Shown: positions 1 to 10,958 of the stretch, one piece after another
How the letters are laid out: each line of letters opens with the position of its first letter
How positions within the stretch are numbered: the first letter of the stretch is position 1
From: Glossina fuscipes
Taxonomy: Eukaryota; Arthropoda; Insecta; Diptera; Glossinidae
Assembly: GCF_014805625.2 (NCBI RefSeq)
Contig: NW_023998433.1
Location: 1,280,297 to 1,344,296, forward strand
Direction: 5' to 3'
DNA length: 64,000 bases
Notes under the pieces: generated by a model
Seen by the model: the letters and a program-made list of their open reading frames with translations, nothing else
Database searches by the model: none
Told to the model about the DNA's origin: nothing
Program-made: the position numbers and the translations under genes

Positions 1-3000
1 AAGTCGATGGAACTGATGTGGACCCAAGATGGAGAAGGCCACTCTGTGGCGTACTATTAGACGAAGGTGGAGGTGTTGGATGCATTGGAGTTTGCGGAAC
101 CTGACTTACAGCTGAATTGGGTTGCATACTGGAACTTTGGCTGAGATGGGCTGGATGTGGTGGTAGACCGCCATGTGGCGAAACCAAGTTTTGTGGATGC
201 ATTCCAGGCGGCAGTCCACCACTAGCTGGAGAGGGCATATGAGGCGACGGATGCGGAGACTGAAATTGCTGCTGAGATAGAGGTTGAGAGCTGCTGTTAC
301 TGCTCTGGCTATCTTGTCCCGGCGTTGAACGCGAGGAAGCATCAATGGGACTTTCAGAAGGAGTATATTTCAAACTACCTTCACTGCCAACGTAGGGTGA
401 TGATTTTATAAGATTTTCGCCATATGGCGACGGCTTTAAACCGCTACCTAGATCATTCAAGGTTCCTTGCGGGGCAGAGTATTTGAGATCGGAACCATAT
501 TTACTAGTTAAAGGGTCGCCGTACTTAATCATAAGCCCCGCTGCTGACTCGAAAGGAGTTCGCGTCATTGTATGTTGAACTTCATGCTGATAGTGCGCTT
601 TTGGCACCGCAATACCTGGCGGAGGTGTACTTCCCGGTAGCAGACCTATTGATCCAGTATTAGATGATTGTTGATCCGATAATCCACTGCCATACTTGTG
701 TGTTGAATTTTCGCTAAGTGCAGAAGTGTTAGTTTGTGGAGTTCCTAAGCCCCCTGGCGCATAGCTACCCTTAAGATCCGGAATTTTCAAAGGATCATTT
801 ACATAAGGCTTGTTGCTTGATGGTAAAGGATGAGTAGATAAATCGCTTGGAAATTTACCACCTTGTTGCTCTATCATATATTTCATGTCATATTTACCAG
901 CCGCGGCAACTGCAGCTGCTGCCTGTACTTCTTGACTATATTTCATTGAATCTAGAGATGGTGGATATTTTAAGTCTTGAGAAGCGAATTTACTAGGCTC
1001 GTATTTAATTTCGCCATATTTTACATCCAAGTCACTGGTATATTTATGTGACGAAACGGATACAGCAGGAGCACCTGTTATATTTCCGGAAGATATATCA
1101 GTTGTAGATGCATATGCGAGTGGACTTCCTTCGACAATATAGCCCGGAGGCGGACCAGAATGATGATGTTGCATGATTGAAGGTGGTTGGCTTTGGGTGG
1201 GTTCTTGATTTTCACGACTATCTGTTGCTAAGGACATCGAAACTTGATTGGCACTAGATGTGCTGTGTGATAGCCGCAAAACTGCAGCTTTACTATCTTC
1301 ATTTTTAACCTCAATTTTCACTTTGAGGTCTTGAGGTTCATTACTATTTTGATTACAGGTGGCATCCATTGAATCATCCATCGGTTCTTTTTTTATAAAC
1401 ACATCGTCTGGCATTACATTTGCCGAAGGAGGAATTTGAAGTGTTTCTTGCTTCATGTTAGCAATCTTCTTTAACATTTCTTGTTCTTTTGGTAAATCGC
1501 AATCCTTCATCTCTATCTTTTCTGATTCCTTGCGATCCACCGAAGCATTCAAGGCCTGAACAGTGGCTATTGTGGGTATTTTAAGGGGAAGCGAGCCTGC
1601 TATTGGTTGAGCTACGATAGCCGGCTTTTCTTCTTTGGTTCTTGAGTCTTTCAGACAATCGCTTCCCACTACTGGTATTACAGTTGGGGCTTGAATGTTG
1701 GTCTCTTCATCATCATTTTTGATCTTCTCTTTTGTATCAGAATCGGTGATTTTCTTGGAAGTAGGCTCACAAATTTTATCACTTTTGAACGTTTCAAGAT
1801 CATGGTTGCCGCTGCTGTCTTCTTTACTAGACGAACTCTCCTTACTGTCTTTAGACTGTTGTTCCCCTGTGTCTGTTATGTTCGATTCACCATCGTCCAT
1901 TGCTGAGTCGGATCGACTGTCAGAGTTCATACTCTCCGTAGAGCTTTCGGTGCGCTTACGTTTATCTTTAGTCGTTGAAACTGTAGTAGTGTCATCTCCT
2001 ATATCAGTAATCTCACCGCTCGTGGAGACATCGGTGTCAATGCGCTTCCTTTTACTAGGTGTCTCTTGACGACCAGTCTTGCGTTTACTTGCTACATTTT
2101 CAGTAGAGTGCGGTTTTGTGGGCGTCTTGGGACTTTCAGCCGGCGTTACATTATCCGGCGTTTCTGTGCCACGTTTAGGTCTTTTACCATTTGCCGTAAC
2201 TTGTGGTTGAGTAACCTGTGTCTGATCACACTTAGATGTGGTCGTGGCACTATTTTGTGGTTTGTTTCTCGTCCTCATCCTAGATGGTGATTCATCCCTC
2301 TTGTGAGTCAAACTTGAGTCACTGTCGCACTCGCTGACGTCGTCCTCGGTTAGAGAACTATTCTCCTCCTTGGAAGCAACAGGCGAAGCGCTATTCGTCT
2401 CTGAAGTCGCCGTAGTCGCCACCGTCGTCGTGGCCGTCGCAACAGATTGAGGTTCAGGCGTATCCTCCTTCTTGGGAGGTGTATTGCTTGCTCGTGTAAC
2501 ACGATTGCGCCGCAAAGCACTTTGACGTCGTCGGCGATGAGGTCGGTTGTTATTGGCACCCGGCGTTTTCTTCCACAAATAATAAAACTCTACTAGCTCG
2601 GGAGTTTCTTTGTGCGGTAGTAAATCTTTGTGTATTCTAAAGAAGTTTTTTCCAAATTGACGAAGACCTTTAATAAATTTCTTCGTTTCGTCTTCAGTCC
2701 ATTTCTTATCAATACCTTTTGAAACGGGACACTTTACAAGTGTCTGTAAGGCTTTACCTGGATCGTAGCCAGAATCATGTAACTAATTTTAAAGAAAGTT
2801 TATTGTTATTGTCACATAGCACTATTAATTGAAAATAACATACAACATCAAGTGCGTTAATGGTAGTATCATCACGACTAGCAGCTAAACAACCATCTTC
2901 TAATCCTCCATCACACATTCCTGAAATATCGACGCAATTATATGATATCATTAAAAAAAAAAAAAAAGAAGAAACAGACCAGCAAACCAGCTTACCTTGA

Positions 3001-6000
3001 AATGCAGCCATAGAACGAGCTGCGCGTAAAAACATTAACAAATCGCAATCTGTTACAATGCCGGGACTCCATCTTGATTCTTCTAATTCACGCTCATCGG
3101 TTTCCTTGTCAACAGGAAAGCTTGAAATTGGATTATAATCGGGCAACTTTGCCTTTTGTGTGTGCGTAAAGTGATAAGATACAATCATGGTGAATAAAAA
3201 TGAGAATTAGTGATAATTATTACGATGAATGATGATGAATTGATAGCGCATATGCTTTCACACGTTATTATGCATATTATATTATCTGTTTGCATATGCA
3301 CACGCACCAGCATTACGACAATATAGAAAGCAATAATAATTTATAGTTAATGAAGTGTTAGCTTGATGTTAATGAAATGAGATGTTAGAGGACAAGGAAC
3401 CGCTATTAAACTTTTTTGATCGAAATGTGTAATATTTTTACGTATGTTAGTAAACATACCGGCCGCTACAATAAGTACGTACATATGAAACATTCAAGGG
3501 ATGGAAAATAAAACTAATCACTTATTAAACCAATATACGCGTTAAATTTAGAAATAAATTACAAACTTAAAATCTACTTTTCGAGGCATTTATTAAACAA
3601 TCTTTTATTAAATTATAATCATATAAATGACTTTACGCTTTTAAAAATACATATATTTTTAATCAGCTTGCGATTTTTAGTGAAATTTTTTGCATTTCTT
3701 GTTCTACTATGAGAGCATTATATAAGTGATAAACAATCAGAAAAAATTAAAACGTTATGACTTATATTTAATAGACCTGGAGAAAAATTTATTACGAAAT
3801 AAGTTTCGACGGTCGGGCCCAATAAAGTGTCAAATAAACCTTGGTTACTTGCTCTTATGCATATTTATATTATATGCAATTGTGCTAATTTATGCTAATT
3901 TTTTAATAGTACACGTCTGCCTTCTGATTCCAATGCAAGGAGTATTTTTATGCATTTACAAACATGCGACAATATATATTTTCATATTCCTGCATTTCAA
4001 AGTTTGTATATTATTTATCTAAAATTAATGTGTACCTTACTCTATATAAATTTTCATTTTATTGAAAGTAATTGCGTATCTTAAATCTGTGATACTCTGA
4101 ACAAGAGTTATAATGTTGTTACTATAAACAAGGTCGAAAGGAAAAGTATTGACCATCGTCAGGAGCTCTAATTTTTGCATGCCTACGCGTGTGGAAGAAA
4201 ACGTTAATTTCTATTAAACCATTTCGACGATGTACTATGATTATAGATCGATCCAACTTATGTTCTACGAATTCCCATAGAATATTCACTAAATTTATTT
4301 CGTCAAACTGCTTTGGCTGAATTGAAGAGCCCACACGAAACCAAAATACATGTCTCACTAGAAAATTTCGTTTGCACTTTTTTTTATATATACCAATCAC
4401 TGAAGGATGGCGGTAAACTCATTTTGTCATAATATTTGCAACGGCCGAAAGGGAGATTTAGAGAAATTTAATTGACTTATTTTTTTTTGTGTTTCGCTAA
4501 TTCTTAAGTTACAGTGGAAAGAGCATTCATCGTATATTGTATAAATTCCTTATTGCAAAAATGAAAACAGATCTTACCAAAAATAAATGCATATTGTATG
4601 TAAGTAAATTCATGTAAAACTTCTACAACTTTTTCAATACTAATCTATTAATAACAACTTACAAAATAAACTTTATTCTACTACATTGGGTATTGGTAAA
4701 AAGAATGGTAGCGACTCTACAAGATTCGACGCCACCCAAAGTATATGTTCCTTACTTGTTTGTTTTTTTTTTTTTTGTTTTCTACGTGACCGATCTCAAG
4801 AAATGTTTGCCTGCGATATACTAAATGTTATGCCTTTACTGACCGCGCTCTCGCTATAACTGCGATCACACATCAACCGTAATTAATGTACGGTCTAACA
4901 TACTGAGAACTTAATTTGTCTTCCCCGACCTGATTGTCGCGCCTCTTAATTACTTGGCTAAGCGTCGGCCCCAATGACAATTTCGAGGATTTCAGGTGTT
5001 GAAAGGACTTTGCGCTTTTTCACACTAGGGAGGTGAGTATATATTGACTTAAGTCAAAGAAAGTTTGACTGTGTTCACCTTCCAATTAAGTTTGAATTGT
5101 AAAAATGTGTAAAGTTACGATAGGGCATTTAATTTTGCATGTGTATCATTGATGATTTAGAAGAACTGAAAACGCCCAGAATGTGCAGACGAATTGAAGT
5201 CATCTCGAATGTACCGAAAATGTCGCAACATTCGTAACTTGGTATCCTTTAAAGAAGTTCCCGAACATGTTTTACATAAATATTTATCAGGGTCATCTGA
5301 GACTTGGACCCCAAATGCTTACTAAATATCTTACTAAATATCAATTTGAAATTTTCGGTTTGCTTATTTTGCTGTATAGCTTATCAGAATGTAAACGGGT
5401 TCCTTACAATTATGTTTCAAATTACAAGTTTGAACCGCTAAAGTAATTATAATAATCTATAGATTCATCGTTCACGATAACGTAGAATGCAAATAAATTT
5501 GGAGTCAAAAAAGGAGTTATCGAAAGTAATTAAGGTTAAAAAAAATAAAATGAGTCCCTCTATTCCATGACAACTTGTATATCGAATAATATCAATTTGA
5601 CATTTTAAAAAATCAACTTAGCAAAAACCCTTTACTTAGTTCCTAACATACATCTGCGTAGATTGCTCGCAATGGAATTGAACTTCTTGAAATTGTACCT
5701 TTTTACGTTCAGGCTAGTGTTATACTTAAGTTAGCGCCGAACCGGATCTAAAGCGTATCAATTTCAATTGTCGAAAGAAAGTATGCTTATATTTGCGATA
5801 GATGTAATAAACATGTTTTGCGCAATATATGTTATACATATATATGTAATTATCTGACATAATACGTGTTTATAAAGCGTTTGTCATATTCACAATGAAA
5901 AAAATTTTTTTTTTTTATATTTTGTTATTTACACAAATTACATCAAAGCATGCAAGTGATAATATCGACAATCATTTAATGAACGCAACGGGAATACATA

Positions 6001-8682
6001 TAAAAAAACAACTCTTTTACAGATATTTGTGTTTGTATTAATAAACTGATCGTGAGCATGTTTAGATCGAACTGTCAGAGGACCCTTTGGGTCAAACTTT
6101 GTAAACTTTCAATTTCCTTTTCGATTTTTTGGTATTTTAATAATATTGCGGAAGAATGAATCAAATTGACAGCGTGACAATGGTCGAATCTCTTATATAC
6201 CATATACATATGAACTTGATCTAAGAAAGAAGTTCAAATAATATAAAATAAAAATTAAATTTTCATAATTTATAAAATTGAGTGAGTGATACTGGATTTT
6301 TCCATTTTTTTCGTAAATACGGTACAATCCCTCATAGAATATAGAAAGAATTTTTTACCGTTGCATCTGTTCCAGATTATGAGTACTGATGAGTACTGAT
6401 TCAAAAACCAATTTTTTTTGTTTTTAACACTATCAGTTTACCTTATACTATGGCCATATTGTTTGGTAGATTCGGATAATTGTCAATACAATAACTGCGT
6501 GTCCTGCGTGAATTTCCAATATTTTTGCCAAATTTGAAGCCGATACCTTAATTGTTGCGAACAAGAGTACATTTACCATAGGTCAAACAAACGAACGAAC
6601 AGATTAACGGAGCGACAACTATGTTTTCATTCCTTTTAAGTACATATAGAGCATCTGTTGCAAACGTTTTGATAAAAAAAACAAGCAATACTTCTATACC
6701 TTATAATATTTGCTGAGCGTGGCCAATTTCTTCATTTCCTTCTTACTTTTTTTTAATAGGTACATAAATTATAAAAATAATAAGAAGAAAATGGATCGTG
6801 AGTAATAGGGGACTTGAAAATGGACCAAAATTCTGAAAAAAATCCGCCGTATTTTAAAATACCACTGCGACCATTCGGTTATGACTTCGAAACCACGTGA
6901 AGAAATTCGTAGTGCGTTCGATCAAGTTGCTTTAACAAAATCAGCAAAATCTGCAAATTATGCCATTAGAGACCACGCCACGCACTGGTCGAAACATTAT
7001 AAAATTATAGATAAAACACACACATTTCATCTCAGGAAATAGTTTTAAAACACTTGCAAAAAGTTGGCTAAAAAAAGCTCCATCTTTGGGTTCAACATAA
7101 ATTGACAGTAAATCGAAAGCGAAATATAGGCGATTCGCTGTTGAAAAGAAAACAAACCGAATTATTTTTGAGGAGACTGAAAATAACCATTAAATATGAG
7201 TCGCATATAAATATATTAAAAGGGTGGTAGTCCAAAATGGATGGATTTGCGAAAACTTTGATCAAGCCCGAACTAATGCTACGTTTGTGGTTAGTAGCAT
7301 TCTAAAGAAATCGTGCGCCAGGGGCTGCTCCAACCTGAACAAAGAAATGAATCTCTTTTTTACTGTCAACAGCTAATGGAATTAAATTGCGGTAAAGCGT
7401 CCACAATTAATCAATAGAAAAGGCGTCGCCCTCAAACGCGTCAATGCCAGGCGACACAATTTTTGGTTGAGTGGAGAAAAATACTATAGTGGTAGCATAT
7501 ATTTGGCCCAATAACATTCACATAAAATTTAGGGTAATTCATTTTTTGGCCCGCAATTTGTCGACCCTGCAAAACAGATCTGTCATCTGATCGGACATTT
7601 TAACATAGTAAAAACTTACGACGAAAATGCTGAAAGGTAGCTTTTCTGCACTACGAGCAGATTATGATCGACTTAATCGAGCATTAAAGATTCCAATAAA
7701 AACGTGTTCAAATTTTATTTGATGAAGCGCGTAAGGAAATAAAATTTCAAATATTTATAAAATTAACTTTTAATTAACTTTCTGATTTATTTATATATTC
7801 GAGTTTATACCGAACAATACACGAAAGATCGACTCTAAATGTAAGCATTAACCAGATGTACAAACCTAAAATACGAATTTGAGAAATTAGAGGATCCACA
7901 AACGCCTTGTGTAGAATAAGGATCGGACAAATGTAGAATTTTGTTAAGTTAAGCGCCCATAAGCGATGAACTGAAAAATGCGTTTGCATAGTATTGCGTT
8001 GCTCTGTTCAATATTTGGAAATTTCTGCCAATTAGAACGGGTATGCGGACAGTACTCATTTTTTATTTTGATTTGAAAGAAACTGTCGTTAAATCATACC
8101 AATTGTGTCGAGAATGTTATAGTGAAAATATAGATATTGCAAAGACGTCGAATCACCGTAAAGGTAAGTTGTAGAATTGCAACACGACTCACGAACCCAA
8201 AAGCAATTCACAGAAAAGTGGGTGAGATGTTTTTCAAATCGTCAGGGAAAATTAGGAAAGTTTCAGAAGATCGATAGATGTACACTATAAAAGTTGAGCA
8301 AACGGAGTTGAGAAAGTAATTTTTCCATCAAATTGGATCAATTACTGGAAGTAAAAATAGATTTATTTTGACAATCCTAAATGCAACTGTCAAAAAACCC
8401 AATATAAAGTCACTTTTTTTCCATGGCAATGCTCCATTGTATGCGGCAAAGCTGATTCGCGGCACGTGGAAAGTGTTAGCCCATGCCACTTACTCACCAG
8501 ACATGATTCCTTTCGATTATCGCTTATTTGCCATCCATAGGTGACGTACTTATTGACCGATGCTTTGATTCATATTAAGAAAATGTTTCGATGCATAGTT
8601 CGCGGCAAAAGGAGTGGATTTTTGCTCACATCGTGCGCACAATTTGCCCGAAAGATGAGGAAAATGCACAATTAGCGATGGA

Positions 8683-8727
<45 letters not shown>

Positions 8728-10958
8728 ACTCACTTTTCTTCATAATTCTCCGGAATTTGACGTATAGAGAAATCCTTGTTTTCCGCAATTCTGAAAACTC
8801 TTGCAGGTAGTTTGGTTAGTTCGCTGCCAATCTGCACTTTATCAATATTCATATTCATATTCATATTGATTCGTATAAATATATTTAAAAGGGAAAACTA
8901 ACAAAATGATTATTTTTGTAAAACCTCTAACTCAACAAGCAAGCATGGGAGAATTGCATTCAATTTGTATCAAATTTTTTCTATACACTACATCCTATCG
9001 CTAGCTTTTGTTGAAGTAAAAAACAAAGTTAAACAATAAATGACAAAATACATATGTAATGCATAATAAGATCATATTTTTTAAGTCATTTAATACGACG
9101 TTTAAACGTAAATGGGAGCACATGATAGGTAATCTCGCATAAACTAAAAACCATACACAACGGCTTTATCTTACATACCGTAGACATGTAAAATGTATGC
9201 GAACTCTTTATTGGATTTAGCTGATTTGTGAATATGACATGAAAAAACAAAAAATTTTTGCAATCGTACGCAGACAAAGAGAAATTATATTCATTTAAAT
9301 TTTTTTAGTTTTCCTTGAACTTTTAATTTAAAGTGATGAAACGGAAGCGGAAGAATTTGACATTAAATCAGTTGTTCTCGATCAAGTTTTTAGGTTATGA
9401 CCTGATAATAAGCAAGCTCGTAGGTCGGTCTCATAAACATTTCCAAACTGCCCATGCTCCAATAGCCTATGTATTAGCCACATATAAAAAAATTAACATG
9501 AAAGGACGGTAGTACATGTAGTAGGTGGTAGTATATAGCAATAATCCCGGATATAATTTTCTGTTATTTCTGTACTTGCCATAAAATGCAAAAGAAATAT
9601 TTGGAAAATCTTAAGGTGATTCTTCAAGGTTCATGGACTACATGCATTCGATTTTCGAATTTTTTTTTGTTATGTTGGTACACATATCTCCAACATATGT
9701 TGACATTTCCCGCCATAGCCGCCTCAGCACGTCAACAACCGATGAAGAAAAAGTAAGTATTAGAGAAGTTGTTAACGTCGACGTCGACGTCGACATATCG
9801 GTTGGTTCATGCTATGCAACGTGTGGCAGCGAAGCTTATTCCGAAACTTCTATATTTTGACTTTGCTTGTTCGTAATTTTTTGGCCAGAAAAAACACCGC
9901 AACCATGCTTCAGTTACCGTATCCGCCGGACTTGACTTCCTGCAACTTTTTCCTATTCATTCAAATTTAAACGAAGTTTTGCCATAATTAAGTTCGCATC
10001 GATGGAACTGCTCAAACACTCATACCAAAAAGTGCACATGCGAAGTGCTTCGAAGATTGACAAAGCCCTGGCACAAATGTATTATATCTAAGAGGGTTAC
10101 TTTGAAGGAAACAAAGTAGATACTGATGAATAAATAAATATTTTTCGAGAAAAGTAAAAAGTCACCTTTTTTTTGAACACACACCTCTTATTATTTCTTT
10201 GTTTCCGAAAAGCTCGTAAAAGTGCAAACAAACATAAATGCCGAAATTATTCTTACTAACAAAATACACTTTCTTCTAGTAAAGGCGGAGTTAGAGAAAA
10301 GAAAAAAAAACTTCCCAAAAAAACCTACTTGCTACAACAACATTTTGAATTGTCAAGTGTTTTGCAAAAGGGAAATTCAGTTTGTTCAATCTTTTGAAAT
10401 TATATCTGTTCTTTAAACTCTCATATTGGCAAAGTTGAGTTGACCAAGGCAGCCCAAACTTTATTATTGGGATTTTGAAAATTCCTACAACAAACAAGAA
10501 AAGACTTGAAATCCATACTGATCAAAAATATATACAATTTATGAAATATCTGATGCGTAAGTTTAGTTGTTAAAGCCGAAATAATACATAATTAAAAAAT
10601 CTCCCATCATCTAATGGGATATATATATATGCCAAGCCGCAATATAACTACGTTCTTATAAATAAAAAATTTTGAAAATTCGATTAACTTTGTGTCTTGA
10701 AAAAAATAAATAAATAAATATATTTCGACCAGCATGCACCTACGTATAAAAAAAGGTATTAAGTGATGACCGTGGTGGAGAGGGAGAAATAATTTTGAAT
10801 TTTTTATTCTTTTTGTTTTTAAAAGAAGATAAAATAAAAAGACAAAAAACACAAATAGATTTGTTACCGTGAGATTTCGTGAGTTATGTACGTACATAGA
10901 CATCGTTTACCTGGTGGCCGGGACCCACTCGAATCTCTCCTTGAGTGGAGGCCGCCAT
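1..10958 (-). CDS. Gug: Grunge/Atrophin corepressor, 5' part, runs off left edge
   Basis: Coding exons on the minus strand are 10958-10896, 3152-2996, 2920-2844 and 2782 to beyond 1. The phases join without a break and the last exon stays open to the edge, giving about 1026 visible residues of a protein that is near 2000 in Drosophila. The product is a nuclear corepressor that recruits histone deacetylases and works with nuclear receptors and patterning factors. Exon 1 encodes MAAS...[10 protein letters not shown]. The ELM2 domain spans about residues 22-90 ([40 protein letters not shown]). The SANT domain is at about 126-172 ([20 protein letters not shown] to YYLWKKTPG), followed by a basic [13 protein letters not shown] stretch. 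The long final exon is low-complexity: acidic and Ser/Lys-rich, then repeated K-Y motifs, then Pro/Gln/His-rich. The C-terminal Atrophin domain is outside the window. Most other ORFs below 2800 are antisense shadows. The start is chosen because the first ATG of the exon fits the known N terminus. Confidence 0.97.
4122..4400 (-). other. Unassigned 92-codon ORF in Gug intron 1
   Basis: An open frame whose middle looks coding rather than AT-noise ([19 protein letters not shown], then [18 protein letters not shown], ending near [10 protein letters not shown]). I do not recognise it. The terminal DGQYF resembles mariner transposase C termini, but the rest does not align with any mariner I know. 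It may be a transposon or gene fragment. Confidence 0.25.
6270..6620 (-). repeat. Dispersed hairpin-repeat family, truncated copy
   Basis: Shares the order of motifs seen in other copies in this window: a GAGTGAGTGATACTGGATTTTT-like start matching 18401-18440, then a segment ending in GCCGATA and GCGAACAAGAG, then repeated ACGAACGAACAGA. The hairpin end is missing. Orientation is opposite to the copy at 19.1 kb. Confidence 0.55.
6880..7520 (+). mobile_element. Decayed mariner, irritans/mellifera-like
   Basis: Frameshifted transposase remnants: [18 protein letters not shown] and [10 protein letters not shown] (about 7045-7150) correspond to the conserved region ending in WVPHEL. Further on, [11 protein letters not shown] (about 7352-7384) corresponds to the block before the second catalytic Asp. 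Multiple stops and indels are present, the catalytic DDD residues are not all recoverable, and terminal inverted repeats were not found. It is a dead copy inside Gug intron 1. Confidence 0.8.
8040..8690 (+). mobile_element. Decayed mariner, mori/cecropia-like
   Basis: Begins with [20 protein letters not shown], the N-terminal HTH region of mariner transposase. It continues with [14 protein letters not shown] (counterpart of HDNARPH), [16 protein letters not shown] (counterpart of PYSPDLAPSDYHLF) and FAAKGVDF...LPER..KC..SDG. Much of the middle is deleted. It ends directly at the 39-nt T tract (8685-8723). This subfamily differs from the copy at 6.9 kb. Confidence 0.85.
8685..8723. repeat. 39-nt homopolymer T tract
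   Basis: An uninterrupted T run immediately after the C-terminal coding remnant of the mariner at 8.0-8.7 kb. It could be a slippage-expanded tract or a collapsed assembly feature. Confidence 0.95.
9690..10130 (+). mobile_element. Decayed, internally deleted mariner of the GRPSTSTTDE type
   Basis: The N-terminal piece at about 9715-9830 reads [20 protein letters not shown], then DISVGSCYA, the linker and second HTH of this transposase group. About 100 bp later the C-terminal piece ([17 protein letters not shown], then [10 protein letters not shown] before 10125) is the SPDLAPCDFFLF...GDYFEGD block. The central catalytic region is missing. A (GTCGAC)n tract at about 9776-9796 has expanded inside the coding remnant into VDVDVD. 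Confidence 0.88.
10896..10912 (-). promoter_or_regulatory. Gug: Tandem 5' splice sites at end of Gug exon 1
   Basis: Two donors lie 15 nt apart in the same phase: CAG|GTAAAC ending the exon at 10911, and TAT|GTACGT ending it at 10896. Using the inner site adds the five residues VNDVY before AKLPDY. From memory the Drosophila protein carries VNDVY, so I chose the longer exon. The shorter form would also be in frame. Confidence 0.55.

Larger units (their letters stand above)
3153..10895 (-). other. Gug intron 1 with transposon debris
   Basis: This 7.7-kb intron separates the 21-codon first exon from the ELM2 exon. It starts at GTACGT (10895) and ends at AAAAG (3153). It contains three unrelated decayed mariner copies (6.9-7.5, 8.0-8.7, 9.7-10.1 kb), fragments of the dispersed hairpin repeat (about 4.4 and 6.3-6.6 kb), a 39-nt T run and one unassigned 92-codon ORF at 4122-4400. 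No conserved gene was recognised in 4.5-6.2 kb. Confidence 0.85.

Noticed and set aside
1691..2559. Several plus- and minus-frame ORFs of 60-124 codons
   Set aside because: They overlap the long Gug exon in other frames; the Gug frame is supported by protein similarity and phase.
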